This document shows positions 20,811 to 29,866 of a stretch of DNA of 64,000 nucleotides, piece after piece; position 1 is the stretch's first letter, and the number at the start of each line of letters is the position of its first letter. The notes below the pieces were generated by a model, which ran no database searches, had not been told where the DNA came from, and saw only the letters and a list, made by a program, of their open reading frames with translations. The translations under genes and the position numbers were made by a program. The stretch is from CBDAPI01 sp965205615. Lineage in GTDB: Bacteria > Acidobacteriota > UBA6911 > RPQK01 > CBDAPI01. Location: assembly GCA_965205615.1 (NCBI GenBank), contig CBDBHK010000026.1:310001-374000 (forward strand), given 5' to 3'.

Positions 20811-21503
20811 ATGAAACTCGGCGTCGTCATTCCCGCTCTCGATGAAGGTACGACTATCGGCCGGGTGATCGGTGAGGTGTTTGCGCACACGGCCGACCGC
20901 ACCACTCGCGTCGTGGTTGCCGACAATGGGTCGCGGGACGACACATCGAAGGCTGCCCGCGAGGCCGGTGCCGAAGTCGTTTTCACAAGTCCCCGTGGCT
21001 ACGGACGGGCCTGCCTGGCCGCCATCGGTCACCTCCAGGACTGGCCTGACGTCCTTCTTTTCCTGGATGGGGATGGCTCGAGTCGACCCTCAGAGATTCC
21101 AGCCCTGCTCATCCCTCTGGAGCGTCCCGGGGTGGACCTGATACTGGGCAGTCGTCCGGATCAATCTGCCATGACGGGGCCCCAGCGCTGGGGAACTCGA
21201 CTGGCCACCAGCCTGATCCATTCTCGCTGGGGCCATCGTTTTAAGGATATGGGGCCGTTTCGCGCCATCCGCTTTAGCGCCTTCAGGAAACTGGGGATGC
21301 AAGATCAAACCTGGGGCTGGACCGTCGAAATGCAGATCCTCGCCCTGTTGCGGGGATTGCAGATCAAGGAGGTGCCGGTCAGCTGGCTTCCTCGGCAGGG
21401 AGGAGTGTCGAAGATCAGTGGCACACTCAGCGGCGTGGCCAGGGCAGGGGGGCGTATCCTGTGGACCATAAGCAGGTATTCGCTCAGGTCCCGCGGTGGG
21501 TGA
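20811..21503 (+). CDS. Glycosyltransferase family 2 (dolichyl-phosphate-mannosyltransferase-like)
   Basis: 230 residues forming a single GT-A domain. The start KLGVVIPALDEGTTIGRVIGEV, the nucleotide-binding VVVADNGSRDDT and the metal-binding D-x-D region LLFLDGDGSS are all present. A later block RFKDMGPFRAIRFSAFRKLGM followed by GWTVEMQILAL and VSWLPRQGGVSKISG matches enzymes that move a sugar from a nucleotide donor to a polyprenyl phosphate. It has no C-terminal membrane domain. The acceptor is unknown; cell-envelope glycan synthesis is a likely setting. It lies just before the IS3-containing repeat region. Confidence 0.88.
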   Translation: MKLGVVIPALDEGTTIGRVIGEVFAHTADRTTRVVVADNGSRDDTSKAAREAGAEVVFTSPRGYGRACLAAIGHLQDWPDVLLFLDGDGSSRPSEIPALLIPLERPGVDLILGSRPDQSAMTGPQRWGTRLATSLIHSRWGHRFKDMGPFRAIRFSAFRKLGMQDQTWGWTVEMQILALLRGLQIKEVPVSWLPRQGGVSKISGTLSGVARAGGRILWTISRYSLRSRGG

Positions 21504-21508
21504 GGGTA

Positions 21509-21606
21509 GAGAGACGCGCTTGTTGCACGCGCGCTACTGACGGCCGCTGCCGACAACGCATCTCGACGCCTCCAGTTTGCGGTAGCGCGCAGTACAGTAC
21601 GGAACG
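21509..21606. repeat. Family 1 repeat, left half, split by the IS3 element
   Basis: Contains GAGACGCGCTTGTTGCACGCGCGCTACTG and GGTAGCGCGCAGTACAGTACGG, the same modules seen at 14141-14240 but in the other order. The right half resumes at 23224. Confidence 0.6.
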
Positions 21607-21655
21607 TGTCAACAACTTTGAGACACTTTGGTGAATAAATTACTGTAGTTTCATC

Positions 21656-22654
21656 TCAAAAGTTCTCCTTTTCGGGAGGGTTGATCCAGACCGCCTCGGG
21701 AAGAGGAGGAGGAACGGGGTTGCCGTTGGGAAATCTCTCCGGGAAGAGTGCATGGGCGGCCTCCAATGTTTGGGATCGATCGCGACGGGTGGTGATGGCG
21801 GTGAGGTAGTGCACATCCGCGGGAGTGTGCAGGCCGATACCCGAATGGCGATGGTCGCGGTTATACCAATCGAAGAAATCCCGACAGAAGTCTCTGGCTT
21901 GCTGAATGGTGCCGAAACGAGCCGGGAATTCGGGACGGTACTTGAGGGTCTTGAATTGGGATTCCGAGTAGGGATTGTCGTCACAGACATGAGGCCGAGA
22001 GTGAGACTTGGTGACTCCCAGATCGGCCAGTAGCAAGGCCAGTGCTTTGGAACTCATCGACGAGCCACGATCGGCATGCAGGGTGAGACCACCCGCTACG
22101 ATCTCCTGCTTGGAGTAGCTCTGGGCGATCAAGACCTTGGCCAGGCGGGAGCTTTCCTGGGTGGCCACCATCCAGCCCACCACATAGCGGCTGAAGATGT
22201 CCAGGATCACGTAGAGGTAGTAATAGCTCCATTTGACGGGCCCCTTCAGCTTGGTGATGTCCCACGACCAGCATTGGTTCGGGCCGGTGGCCAGAAGTTC
22301 CGGCTTGGAGTATTGGGGATGGCGGCGCTGGCGACGGCGTTCTCTAACTTCCAGACGTTTGGCCAGAATGCGGTACATGGTTCGAATCGAGCACAAGTAT
22401 CGCCCTTCGTCCAGCAGCTCCGCCCATACGGCGGCAGGAGCTTTGTCGATAAACTGTCGGCTGTGCAGGACCTCCACAACGGCTTCCCTTTCGGGCGGGC
22501 TCAAGGCGCGTGGGGATGCGGCCCGAGGCCGAGGATCCAGCGCCGGCCGTTCGCGCCGAAGTTTCTCCCGATACAGACTCGATGGCGGCAGATCCAGAGC
22601 CTGACAGCCGGCACGGACTCCGTGGGATTGTGAGAATCGCAAAGCTTCGTCCAT
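21656..22654 (-). CDS. IS3-family transposase OrfB (DDE integrase core)
   Basis: 332 residues. An N-terminal HTH_21-type region (SRQFIDKAPAAVWAELLDEGRYLCSIRTMYRILA) is followed by the rve catalytic core: the first Asp in WSWDITKLKG, the second in TLHADRGSSM and the glutamate region in CDDNPYSESQFKTLKYRPEFP. The C-terminal YNRDHRHSGIGLHTPADVHY is typical. The start ATG shares its A with the stop of orfA (TGATG), so expression probably occurs by termination-reinitiation, not by the -1 frameshift used in many IS3 members. Confidence 0.93.
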   Translation of the reverse strand: MDEALRFSQSHGVRAGCQALDLPPSSLYREKLRRERPALDPRPRAASPRALSPPEREAVVEVLHSRQFIDKAPAAVWAELLDEGRYLCSIRTMYRILAKRLEVRERRRQRRHPQYSKPELLATGPNQCWSWDITKLKGPVKWSYYYLYVILDIFSRYVVGWMVATQESSRLAKVLIAQSYSKQEIVAGGLTLHADRGSSMSSKALALLLADLGVTKSHSRPHVCDDNPYSESQFKTLKYRPEFPARFGTIQQARDFCRDFFDWYNRDHRHSGIGLHTPADVHYLTAITTRRDRSQTLEAAHALFPERFPNGNPVPPPLPEAVWINPPEKENF

Positions 22655-23154
22655 CAGCTCTCGTCTCCGTTCTCTTCGCTGCTCGCCAGAGAGATTCCCA
22701 ACAGTTGCGAGACTTTTTTTTGGAGATCCAGCATGGCTTCAAACTTCTCGAGCTTGCGTTTCAGCTTCCGATTCTCAGCCTCCACTTGCCTCAGTTGATG
22801 ATCCAGAGGATTGACCGGCTTTGCCTTTCGTCCCCGCTTGCGAGGGGTCAATGCCTGCAGCGTTCCGTGCTCGCGTTGGCGTCGCCAGGTCTGCAGATTC
22901 GACCAGTAAAGTCCTTCTCGGCGCAGTAATGCTCCCACTTCGCCCGACTCTTCGCAGCCATCGGCCTGCTCCAGGACCCGGAGCTTATAGCGGGCTGAAA
23001 ACCGGCGACGGGTTGCCTTGGCAGGAACTTCCGGGTCGGGTCGCGGCAACGCCTTCTCGGGCTCGGTCCGTCCCGCAGCGATTTTGGAGACCTCTCCCCT
23101 CCGCTCCGAGGTTTCCAAAATCCTCAGTTTCTTGTCGCTTCTGTTTTCTATCAT
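22654..23154 (-). CDS. IS3-family transposase OrfA (helix-turn-helix)
   Basis: 166 residues. After a ~50-residue charged N-terminus comes the transposase_8-like DNA-binding domain: RRRFSARYKLRVLEQADGCEESGEVGALLRREGLYWSNLQTWRRQRE. A leucine-zipper-like coiled coil follows (HQLRQVEAENRKLKRKLEKFEAML), as in IS3 OrfA proteins, for dimer formation. It binds the element ends and works with OrfB. The longer than usual N-terminus suggests the true start may be downstream, but no better initiation site stands out. Confidence 0.9.
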   Translation of the reverse strand: MIENRSDKKLRILETSERRGEVSKIAAGRTEPEKALPRPDPEVPAKATRRRFSARYKLRVLEQADGCEESGEVGALLRREGLYWSNLQTWRRQREHGTLQALTPRKRGRKAKPVNPLDHQLRQVEAENRKLKRKLEKFEAMLDLQKKVSQLLGISLASSEENGDES

Positions 23155-23223
23155 TCTGTAATCCAGCTTCTCGCCCTCTACTCTAATTTAGCCGGGAAGA
23201 AGTATCTCACCATTATTGGCACA

Positions 23224-23290
23224 GAGGGGTAGCGCGCACGCAGCACAGTAGCGCGCACGAAGTAAGCGCGTAGATCCCAGCGCGTGAGTC
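23224..23290. repeat. Family 1 repeat, right half
   Basis: GTAGCGCGCACG occurs twice (23229 and 23250), followed by AAGTAAGCGCGTAGATCCCAGCGCGTG, nearly identical to 14161-14200. It lies between the IS3 right end and coaE. Confidence 0.65.
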
Positions 23291-23330
23291 CCTGCTCGTG
23301 GATTTTCGCACGAGCGTAGCGAGTGCCCGA

Positions 23331-23942
23331 TTACGTCCGCGCCATCAGTTCCAGAAAAGTGTGGTGTATCTGGCGGCGGGTGTCGGAAAGACGGCTCGAG
23401 TTGTCGATCACAAAATCCGCGTAGCGAACCTTTTCCAGAAGGGGCATCTGGCTGGCTATGCGCCTCAGCGCATCAGCCTCTCCTATTCCGTCTCGCGTCA
23501 TGAGCCGTCGTAGCTGGATTTCCCGCCGACAATACACCACCAATAGTACGTCGTATTTCCGATGAGATCCCGCTTCGATCATGAGGGCCGCACCAACCAT
23601 GGCAATTCTGGGCCGTAACGTGCTCAGCTCATCCTCCAGGCTGCGAAGAATCCTTTCCTCTTCGGCGAAAACGCGGGGATGGACGATTCGATTCAGCTCC
23701 TGTCTTTTCGAGTCGTCTCCAAATACAATCTTTCCAAGTCTGCTCCGATCGATGGTCCCGTCATCATCGAGAATCTCGTTGCCGAACGTCTCCACGACCT
23801 CGGTGTAACCAGGTCCGCCGGGATGAATCACATCATGGGCGATCCGGTCAGCATCAACACCATAGACACCCAGCTTTTCGAACTCGATCAGAGCGTTGCT
23901 CTTTCCGCAGGCGATGCCGCCTGTCAAACCCACCCGCAACAT
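23331..23942 (-). CDS. coaE: Dephospho-CoA kinase
   Basis: 203 residues, the usual size. It begins LRVGLTGGIACGKS with a P-loop (residues 8-15), then the CoA-binding YGVDADRIAHDVIHPGGPGY, the RSRLGKIVFGD and RIVHPRV motifs and the LID-like region RREIQLRRLMTRDGI. It phosphorylates the 3'-hydroxyl of dephospho-CoA with ATP, the last step of coenzyme A synthesis. It is transcribed alone on the minus strand; an IS1380 element lies 41 bp before its start codon, so its promoter region may have been altered by that insertion. Confidence 0.96.
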   Translation of the reverse strand: MLRVGLTGGIACGKSNALIEFEKLGVYGVDADRIAHDVIHPGGPGYTEVVETFGNEILDDDGTIDRSRLGKIVFGDDSKRQELNRIVHPRVFAEEERILRSLEDELSTLRPRIAMVGAALMIEAGSHRKYDVLLVVYCRREIQLRRLMTRDGIGEADALRRIASQMPLLEKVRYADFVIDNSSRLSDTRRQIHHTFLELMART

Positions 23943-23983
23943 CGCTCCTATGATACGAAACCGTCCAATTCAAAGCACATTAG

Positions 23984-25720
23984 CCCGCATAGATCACCGA
24001 TAGGACCTCAAAAGGCCGCCCTGTTTGGTATAAAGCGTTTTGAATGAAAGACTTCAAAGCCAAACGGAGGCGGCCCTTATGAGAACAGAGTGTAAACAAG
24101 CCAGGTTCGAATTCCACGGACTATTTCAACGCAAAGTGAAGGCGCGGTTCGACGGCGGGAAGATCACCTCCGATGCAGGGGTGCTGCTGTTGCGAGAGGT
24201 CGAGAGGGGGACGGGTCTGATCGCCGGACTGGCTGAGTGTTTCAGGGATCACCGGGATCCGCGGTTGATCGAACACACGGTCGAGGAGTTGTTGGGGCAG
24301 CGCATCTACGGACTCTGTCTGGGGTACGAGGATCTGAACGATCATGATCAGTTGCGCACCGATCCGATGCTGGCGGTGGCGGTGAATAAGGCCGATCCGT
24401 TGGGGGAGAGGCGGCGGCAGGCCTCAGATCGGGGGAAGGCGCTGGCGGGCAGGTGTACGCTGAACCGGTTGGAGTTGACCGGCGCCGAGGTCGATGAGCA
24501 GGAGCGGTACAAGAAGATCGCGATGGACCCGGACCGGATCGACGGCTGGATGGTGGATGCCTTCGTGGAGTCCCACGAATCGGCGCCCGAGGAGATGGTG
24601 CTGGATCTGGATGCGACCGACGACCCGATCCATGGCCAGCAGGAAGGCCGGTTCTTTCACGGTTACTACCGCCACTACTGTTATCTCCCGCTGTACATCT
24701 TCTCGGGGGAGCATCTGCTGTGCGCCCGGTTGCGGTGTTCCAATATCGATGGGGCCGCGGGATCGGTGGAGGAACTGGAACGGATCGTCGGCCGGATTCG
24801 GCAGAGCTGGCCGGAGGTCTCGATCGTCATCCGGGCCGACTCGGGCTTTTGCCGGGATGACTTGCTCCGCTGGTGTGAAGACCATCACGTGGATTACGTG
24901 ATGGGGTTGGCCAACAATGATCGGCTCAAGTCAGAGAGCGCCGAAGCGATGACTCAGGCCGAAGCCGAGTTCAACGCCACCGGGCGACCGGCGCGGGTGT
25001 TCAAGGATTTCCGCTACCGGACTCGCCACAGTTGGACCTCGGAGCGACGCGTCGTCGGCAAGGCCGAGTTCCTGGACAAAGGCGCCAATCCCCGATTCGT
25101 CGTCACCTCCCTGTCGCCGGAACGCCTGGGGGCCCGCGCGCTCTACGAAGACTTCTACTGTGCGCGGGGCGACATGGAGAACCGCATAAAAGAACAGCAG
25201 TTGGGTCTGTTCGCCGACCGGACCAGCGCGGCAACGATGCGCGCCAATCAACTCCGGCTGTATCTGTCCTCCGCCGCCTACATGCTCATGCACGCCTTGC
25301 GTCGTCTCGGACTGAAGCAGACCCCCCTGGCTCGCGCTCAGTGTCAGACGATTCGCTTGAAGCTCCTGAAGATCGGCGCCCACGTCCGCCTCACGGTCCG
25401 CCACGTCTGGATCTCCATGTCGGAAGCCTATCCCTACAGCGAGGTCTTCGCTGCCGTCGTTCGAAACCTCCAGGCCATTCCTCTGCGCTGCTGAGGTCTG
25501 TCCCGATCAAACGCCCCCAAAAACGAAATCGTTCCATCGCTCAGGCCGAGCTCTGCCTGAATACATTCCGTCACGCTCTTCCGAACCCGAAAAACGCTCC
25601 ATTCACGACCCTCCACACCACCGCATCACTCGACCTGGACCGGATCGATAGCGAAACTCTCAGAAAACCGTTCCGGCCTGCCAAAATCACCTTCATTTCC
25701 AAATCGGTGATCTATGCGGG
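23984..25720 (+). mobile_element. IS1380-family element type A, copy 1
   Basis: Complete 1737-bp element. Terminal inverted repeats CCCGCATAGATCACCGAT start at 23984 and, on the other strand, at 25720. A 4-bp target duplication TTAG flanks it (23980-23983 and 25721-25724), as expected for IS1380. It carries one intact transposase. Near-identical copies are at 49396-51132 (opposite strand) and from 63842. Confidence 0.95.
24079..25494 (+). CDS. IS1380-family transposase, type A
   Basis: 471 residues from ATG 24079, chosen because GGAGG lies about 10 bases upstream; the frame extends to a TTG at 24040 within the element end. The family start FHGLFQRKVKARFDGGKITSDAGVLLLREVE is clear. The DDE core shows LDLDATDDPIHGQQEGRFFHGYY, then IVIRADSGFCRDDLLRWCE and a C-terminal RGDMENRIKEQQLGLFADRTS with the glutamate. 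It differs from copy 2 in at most a few residues (for example His versus Gln in KIGAxVRL), so copies are recent. Confidence 0.96.
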   Translation: MRTECKQARFEFHGLFQRKVKARFDGGKITSDAGVLLLREVERGTGLIAGLAECFRDHRDPRLIEHTVEELLGQRIYGLCLGYEDLNDHDQLRTDPMLAVAVNKADPLGERRRQASDRGKALAGRCTLNRLELTGAEVDEQERYKKIAMDPDRIDGWMVDAFVESHESAPEEMVLDLDATDDPIHGQQEGRFFHGYYRHYCYLPLYIFSGEHLLCARLRCSNIDGAAGSVEELERIVGRIRQSWPEVSIVIRADSGFCRDDLLRWCEDHHVDYVMGLANNDRLKSESAEAMTQAEAEFNATGRPARVFKDFRYRTRHSWTSERRVVGKAEFLDKGANPRFVVTSLSPERLGARALYEDFYCARGDMENRIKEQQLGLFADRTSAATMRANQLRLYLSSAAYMLMHALRRLGLKQTPLARAQCQTIRLKLLKIGAHVRLTVRHVWISMSEAYPYSEVFAAVVRNLQAIPLRC

Positions 25721-25723
25721 TTA

Positions 25724-25777
25724 GTGGGCTGTAACACCTGAATCGCTAGCACCGATTCAAGCATTACAGTCCACCTA
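25724..25777. repeat. Long inverted repeat between IS1380 copy 1 and the methyltransferase gene
   Basis: GTGGGCTGTAA ... TGAATCG pairs with CGATTCA ... TTACAGTCCAC around GCTAGCAC. It reaches the stop of the minus-strand methyltransferase gene and could act as a terminator. The arm GGACTGTAATGCTTG also occurs at 15486-15500, so it belongs to a dispersed family. Confidence 0.55.
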
Positions 25778-26497
25778 CCGGGTGGCCAGGCAGCGATAGC
25801 AGAGGGTGAACTCCTTGTCGCGGTCGAGGTAGTCGAGGTAGTAGCAGAGCAGCGGACCCACAAAGCAGAAGAGGGCCAGAGACAACAGCTCGGCCGGGAA
25901 CAGCAGGACCCGGGTGACCCCGCCTCGCTGCCAGAAGAGAACCTTGGGTATGTAAGTCAGGCGGTGCCCCAGATAATGGAAGTAACCGCCCATCGGGTGG
26001 ATCGTCCAGCGATCAAAGCCTGCCTTTTCGAGCAGGCTGTCCAGGGCAAACCTTGTGAAGCGAAAGAAATCGTACGGCTGCTGGTGCTCGTGCCAGCCCT
26101 GCGGAACGGTCAGAAACAACTCTCCTCCCGGCTCGAGAATACGGTGAATCTCCCTCAGCACCAGCTCGGGGTCCCTGACGTGCTCGAGGACCTGCGTGTT
26201 GATGACGGCTGCCGCGCAGCCGCTGCGCAGGGGGATTTTCTGTAGATCGCCCACCACGTCCAGGCGCGAGTAGTCCCAATCGGCATCGCCGCGCCCGAAA
26301 TCAAGGGCGACATACCGGCACCTTTCGAACAGTTCTGCAAAGGGCGCCTGCCCGGCCCCGGCATCGACGATGACCGCTTTCGAGCCCTTGTTCGCAGCTT
26401 GCAGCACTAATCTTCGGACAGCTTCCTCGAGGGGATTGATGCGTGCACGCAAAACACTGGGTAACCGATCGAAGACCTTGAGGTAGAAGCCCGGCAT
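25775..26497 (-). CDS. Class I SAM-dependent methyltransferase
   Basis: 240 residues. The SAM-binding motif I is VIVDAGAGQAPFAELF (around residues 38-53), followed by the acidic strand RYVALDFG and the motif VINTQVLEHVRDPELVLREIHRILEPGGELFLTVPQGWHEH, typical of type-11 methyltransferases. The C-terminus has a hydrophobic segment (LFPAELLSLALFCFVGPLLCYYL), which suggests membrane association. Substrate unknown; lipid, quinone or polysaccharide methylation would fit the membrane tail. It is divergent from the sulfatase-like gene, with start codons only ~75 bp apart. Confidence 0.87.
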   Translation of the reverse strand: MPGFYLKVFDRLPSVLRARINPLEEAVRRLVLQAANKGSKAVIVDAGAGQAPFAELFERCRYVALDFGRGDADWDYSRLDVVGDLQKIPLRSGCAAAVINTQVLEHVRDPELVLREIHRILEPGGELFLTVPQGWHEHQQPYDFFRFTRFALDSLLEKAGFDRWTIHPMGGYFHYLGHRLTYIPKVLFWQRGGVTRVLLFPAELLSLALFCFVGPLLCYYLDYLDRDKEFTLCYRCLATR

Positions 26498-26570
26498 GGG
26501 GCCGTCATGCTATCATCAAGTCCCTCCGACTGACCATGGAACAGGAAGTTCCACAGGCCCCGGATTCTGG

Positions 26571-28199
26571 ATGCTGAAGACCTTCTCCCACCCGCACAGG
26601 AACGCATTCCTGGCTTGCATCGTTCTGATCCTGGCCGCTGGCGAGGATCTGCCGGCCCGAAACGTACTGATCTTTACCATCGACTCCTGCCGGGCCGATC
26701 GTTTCGGAGTTTACGGATACCCGGGCAATACGACGCCGAATATCGATGCGTGGGCAAAAACGGGGACCGTTTTCCGGAATGCCTACAGCACGTCCGCGTG
26801 GACGGCACCCGGTCTGGTCTCGATCCTGAGTGGTCTGTACCCGCCAACGCACGAGGTTAACAATCGCGACAGGATCGGGTCCCCTGACCTCATCACGCTC
26901 CCCAAGATGCTCAAGCAGCGAGGCTATGAAGTCCCCAACCTCAATTTTTTCACGTTTGCCCCTTACTACGTCAATCTGGGCCTGCCCCTGGTGGAGCGAC
27001 GGTATTTCGGAGAGGACCCCGGTGATGAGCTGCTGAACTGGCTGAAGGAGAATCTGGAAATCGAGCGGACAGAACCCTTCTTCGTTTTCTACCACTCCAC
27101 TATCGTTCACCAGCCCTACAGTCCAAAGGCCGAGGACCTGCCCGTTTCGCGCAAGGAACTCGAGAAAAGCCCGGCGATCCGGGCGGTTTTGAACGGGGCC
27201 ATCGTTCCGCTTGGATCAACGGAGTTCGAGGCGGCTGATCAGGCGGTTCTGAACCTGCTCTACGATGCTGAGGTTCGCGAAGTAGATCGCCTTTTCGGGT
27301 CCATGCTCGAGATCCTTGCGGAAAAGGAAGCGCTCGAAGACACCCTCATTGTGCTGACGGCAGATCACGGAGAAGAACTCCTCGATCACGGTTTTGTGGG
27401 GCACGCCTCCACCTCCTTGAGCGCCAAGCTCTACGAAGAGTTCATACGTATTCCTCTTATTTTCTCCTGGCCTGGACACGTTCCCGGCGGCGGGATTGAT
27501 GAACGCCTGGCCAGCCAGATCGACATTCTTCCGACGGTTCTGCGCCTGCTTGGCTGGGAGTCTCCGCAACCTGCCGAGGGCGTCAACCTGTTGAACAGCG
27601 AGCCGGTGGATCGAGCTCTCTACTTCGAATCCATCATCTCCGGAAACCAGACGACCCGGGAGAATGAAGGCCTGTGGGTCAGAGCAATCCGCAAGGGACG
27701 TCACAAATTCATCACCACTGAAGAGCTCTACGATCTGGAGGCGGATCCTCAGGAAAGGACGAATCTGGCCGAAGTTCATTCACAACTTACGGTTCAGCTC
27801 CGCCGGGAAATCGATGCCTGGATTCGTGATTCCTTTCAAAAAGCCAGGGAAATCTTTCAGGTTCAACCGAAGCTTTACGTACCCAGAGGAAAAAGCTCCA
27901 GGTGCCCTGAGATCCAGGCGCCGTCGAACGGATCGGTTCTGAGCTATGACCGGCACACGGGCGCCGTCCTTCTCCAGTGGCGAGGAGATTTGAAGACCGA
28001 GTACCTGGTGCAGTATGACATCGGAACCGGTGACCATCACATCTCGGGAGTGTTTCCCGTCCACGGGAATCACCAGCTATTGGGGCCCCTGGGCCGCGAA
28101 CTGTGGAAGAATCTCCAGGCCTGGAATCCGTTCAAGATACGAGTGTCTCCGAGAGGGTCGGGAACCTGCTGGAGTAAGTGGGTCGCGTTCGAGTTTTAG
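26571..28199 (+). CDS. Sulfatase-like enzyme of the alkaline phosphatase superfamily, threonine in place of the FGly site
   Basis: 542 residues from ATG 26571, with a signal peptide (HRNAFLACIVLILAAGEDLPA); the frame reaches up to 26496. The metal site begins NVLIFTIDSCRADRFGVYGY (Asp38) and continues LIVLTADHGEELLDHGFVGH with Asp, His and the second His. In the position where sulfatases carry C/S-x-P-x-R, it has T78-A-P80 in SAWTAPGLVSILSG. There is no formylglycine motif. Enzymes with this threonine, such as LtaS-like phosphotransferases, cleave phosphodiesters. It is therefore more likely an exported phosphodiesterase/phosphotransferase than a true sulfatase. The last ~130 residues form an extra domain without recognised motif. 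Confidence 0.83.
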   Translation: MLKTFSHPHRNAFLACIVLILAAGEDLPARNVLIFTIDSCRADRFGVYGYPGNTTPNIDAWAKTGTVFRNAYSTSAWTAPGLVSILSGLYPPTHEVNNRDRIGSPDLITLPKMLKQRGYEVPNLNFFTFAPYYVNLGLPLVERRYFGEDPGDELLNWLKENLEIERTEPFFVFYHSTIVHQPYSPKAEDLPVSRKELEKSPAIRAVLNGAIVPLGSTEFEAADQAVLNLLYDAEVREVDRLFGSMLEILAEKEALEDTLIVLTADHGEELLDHGFVGHASTSLSAKLYEEFIRIPLIFSWPGHVPGGGIDERLASQIDILPTVLRLLGWESPQPAEGVNLLNSEPVDRALYFESIISGNQTTRENEGLWVRAIRKGRHKFITTEELYDLEADPQERTNLAEVHSQLTVQLRREIDAWIRDSFQKAREIFQVQPKLYVPRGKSSRCPEIQAPSNGSVLSYDRHTGAVLLQWRGDLKTEYLVQYDIGTGDHHISGVFPVHGNHQLLGPLGRELWKNLQAWNPFKIRVSPRGSGTCWSKWVAFEF

Positions 28200-28214
28200 C
28201 ACGGACTGCTTTAG

Positions 28215-29866
28215 CCCGGATTATGCAAGAGATCTAAATTCAAGTGAGATGTGGGCCCAGAAAAAAGGCCGTAGCTCTCTGATATAAAAGGGTTTAGAGA
28301 AACAAAGACCCTAAACAGGAGCTACGGCAATGTCAAAAACAGTCTGCCAGAATACCCTGCCATTTCATAGCCACAGAAACATCACGGCTCGTTTTGATGG
28401 GGGGAGCCTCACTTCCGACGCAGGATGGTTGTTGTTTGGATCGCTGGATCGTCAACATCGATTGTGCGAGGGCTTCAGTTCCTGTATTTCGGAAAGTCGA
28501 GACCAACGCTACATTCGTCATGACCTGTTGAAGTTGATCCGACAACGAGTCTTGCAGATCGTGGCCGGCTACGAAGACTGTAACGACGCCGATACGCTGC
28601 GCTCGGATCCGATGCTCAAGACAGTCTGTGATCAGTTGCCAGAGAGCGATCCCGATTTGGCCACCCAGCCGACTTTCTCCCGCCTGGAGAACTCCGTCAC
28701 CAAGAAGGATCTGATGCGTCTGAGCCGGTGGCTGCTAGGCCGTTATGTGCGCTCCCTGAAGAAGAGACGTCCCAGCAAGATCATCCTGGATCTGGACAGT
28801 ACCGACGACCACACTCACGGCCAACAGGAGTTCTCCTTCTACCACGGGTATTACCGAAACCACATTTTGCATCCTTTGCTGATCTTCGATGCCGACACGG
28901 GAGACCTGGTCTGTGCCCTGTTGAGACCTGGCAACAAGGGGGCTGCCTCTCACATCGTGCCCATTCTGAAGCGAGTCGTGGAGGCCATCCGACAAGCAGT
29001 GGGGACGGATGTCGAGATTGAGATTCGGGCCGACAGCGGCTTTGCCACGCCTCGGCTCTACGAGTTCTGTGAATGTGAAGAGAATAAACTCCAATATGTC
29101 ATCGGGTTAAGCCGAAACCCTCGCCTGCAGCGAGTGGTCGAGCCCCTGCTGGATTCGACTCGGGAAAGGTTCCTTGAGCTGGAGGAAAAACAGCGTCAGT
29201 TTGACGAGTTTCTTTATCGAGCCCACAGCTGGGATCGATCCCGTCGCGTCATTGTCAAAGTGGAGGTCGATCAGCGTGGGATCAATCGTCGCTTTGTAGT
29301 TACCAACCGGGACGATCTCTGCTCCCAATCACTTTATGACCACTACACAAACCGAGGGCAGACCGAGAACTTCATCAAGGCCTTCAAGAATCATCTGAGC
29401 ATGGACCGACTCAGCTGTCATCGATTCCTGGCCAATCAGTTTCGACTCCTCCTGCATGCACTGGCTTACCAGATGTTCGTTCGCCTGCGCGACTATCTTC
29501 ACGGAACCCCCTGGCACAAGCTCGAAATCGAAACCTTACGTCGTCGGGTCCTCAAGATTGGGGCCCGGATCCGACAAACCACTCGACGCATCTGGGTCCA
29601 TCTTTCCTCAGCCTTTCCCGAACAACCCCTCTTCCACCTCGTCTTGAGTCGCCTCAACTCCAGTTAGCTTTTCCCAGCTCCCCCGAAAAACCGCTTCCGA
29701 CACTCATCCAGGCCCAGATCTGTCTGAAATTCACTCCCCAAACCACTCAAACGCCTCGCCAACCCATATTCTTCGCAAATCCGCCTGTCACACCTGCCCG
29801 CTTCCGAGTTGGGCCACTTCTCGAGTCGTTTTTCAACACCGAACTACGGTTCTTGCATAATCCGGG
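28215..29866 (+). mobile_element. IS1380-family element type B, copy 1
   Basis: Complete 1652-bp element. Inverted repeats CCCGGATTATGCAAGA begin at 28215 and, on the other strand, at 29866. The 4-bp duplication TTAG flanks it (28211-28214, 29867-29870). The right TTAG contains the TAA stop codon of the minus-strand CpsB-like gene, so the insertion kept that gene intact. Copy 2 is at 62186-63837. The left flank CACGGACTGCTTTAG is a family 3 repeat in reverse. Confidence 0.95.
28330..29667 (+). CDS. IS1380-family transposase, type B
   Basis: 445 residues; AGGAG lies 8 bases before ATG 28330. It shares the IS1380 layout with type A but is clearly a different lineage: NITARFDGGSLTSDAGWLLFGSLD at the start, IILDLDSTDDHTHGQQEFSFYHGYY for the first aspartates, EIRADSGFATPRLYEFCE for the next and NRGQTENFIKAFKNHLSMDRLSCH for the glutamate region. 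The frame is intact. It differs from the second copy at only a few positions (for example LLIF versus WLIF), so both moved recently. Confidence 0.96.
   Translation: MSKTVCQNTLPFHSHRNITARFDGGSLTSDAGWLLFGSLDRQHRLCEGFSSCISESRDQRYIRHDLLKLIRQRVLQIVAGYEDCNDADTLRSDPMLKTVCDQLPESDPDLATQPTFSRLENSVTKKDLMRLSRWLLGRYVRSLKKRRPSKIILDLDSTDDHTHGQQEFSFYHGYYRNHILHPLLIFDADTGDLVCALLRPGNKGAASHIVPILKRVVEAIRQAVGTDVEIEIRADSGFATPRLYEFCECEENKLQYVIGLSRNPRLQRVVEPLLDSTRERFLELEEKQRQFDEFLYRAHSWDRSRRVIVKVEVDQRGINRRFVVTNRDDLCSQSLYDHYTNRGQTENFIKAFKNHLSMDRLSCHRFLANQFRLLLHALAYQMFVRLRDYLHGTPWHKLEIETLRRRVLKIGARIRQTTRRIWVHLSSAFPEQPLFHLVLSRLNSS

Larger units (their letters stand above)
21607..23223 (-). mobile_element. IS3-family insertion sequence
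   Basis: A ~1.6 kb element with orfA and orfB on the minus strand. Proposed ends are TGTCAACAACTTTGAGACACTT from 21607 and, on the other strand from 23223, TGTGCCAATAATGGTGAGATACTT. These ends match in most positions and begin with the TG typical of IS3. No clear target duplication is visible (AACG left, GAGG right), which may mean later change at one end. It sits inside a family 1 repeat. Both reading frames are intact. Confidence 0.85.

Noticed and set aside
22652..22656. Programmed -1 frameshift between IS3 orfA and orfB
   Set aside because: The frames meet as TGATG, which allows reinitiation, and no A-rich slippery heptamer was seen in the overlap.
26571..28199. Formylglycine-dependent sulfatase
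   Set aside because: The C/S-x-P-x-R motif is absent; threonine is in the nucleophile position.
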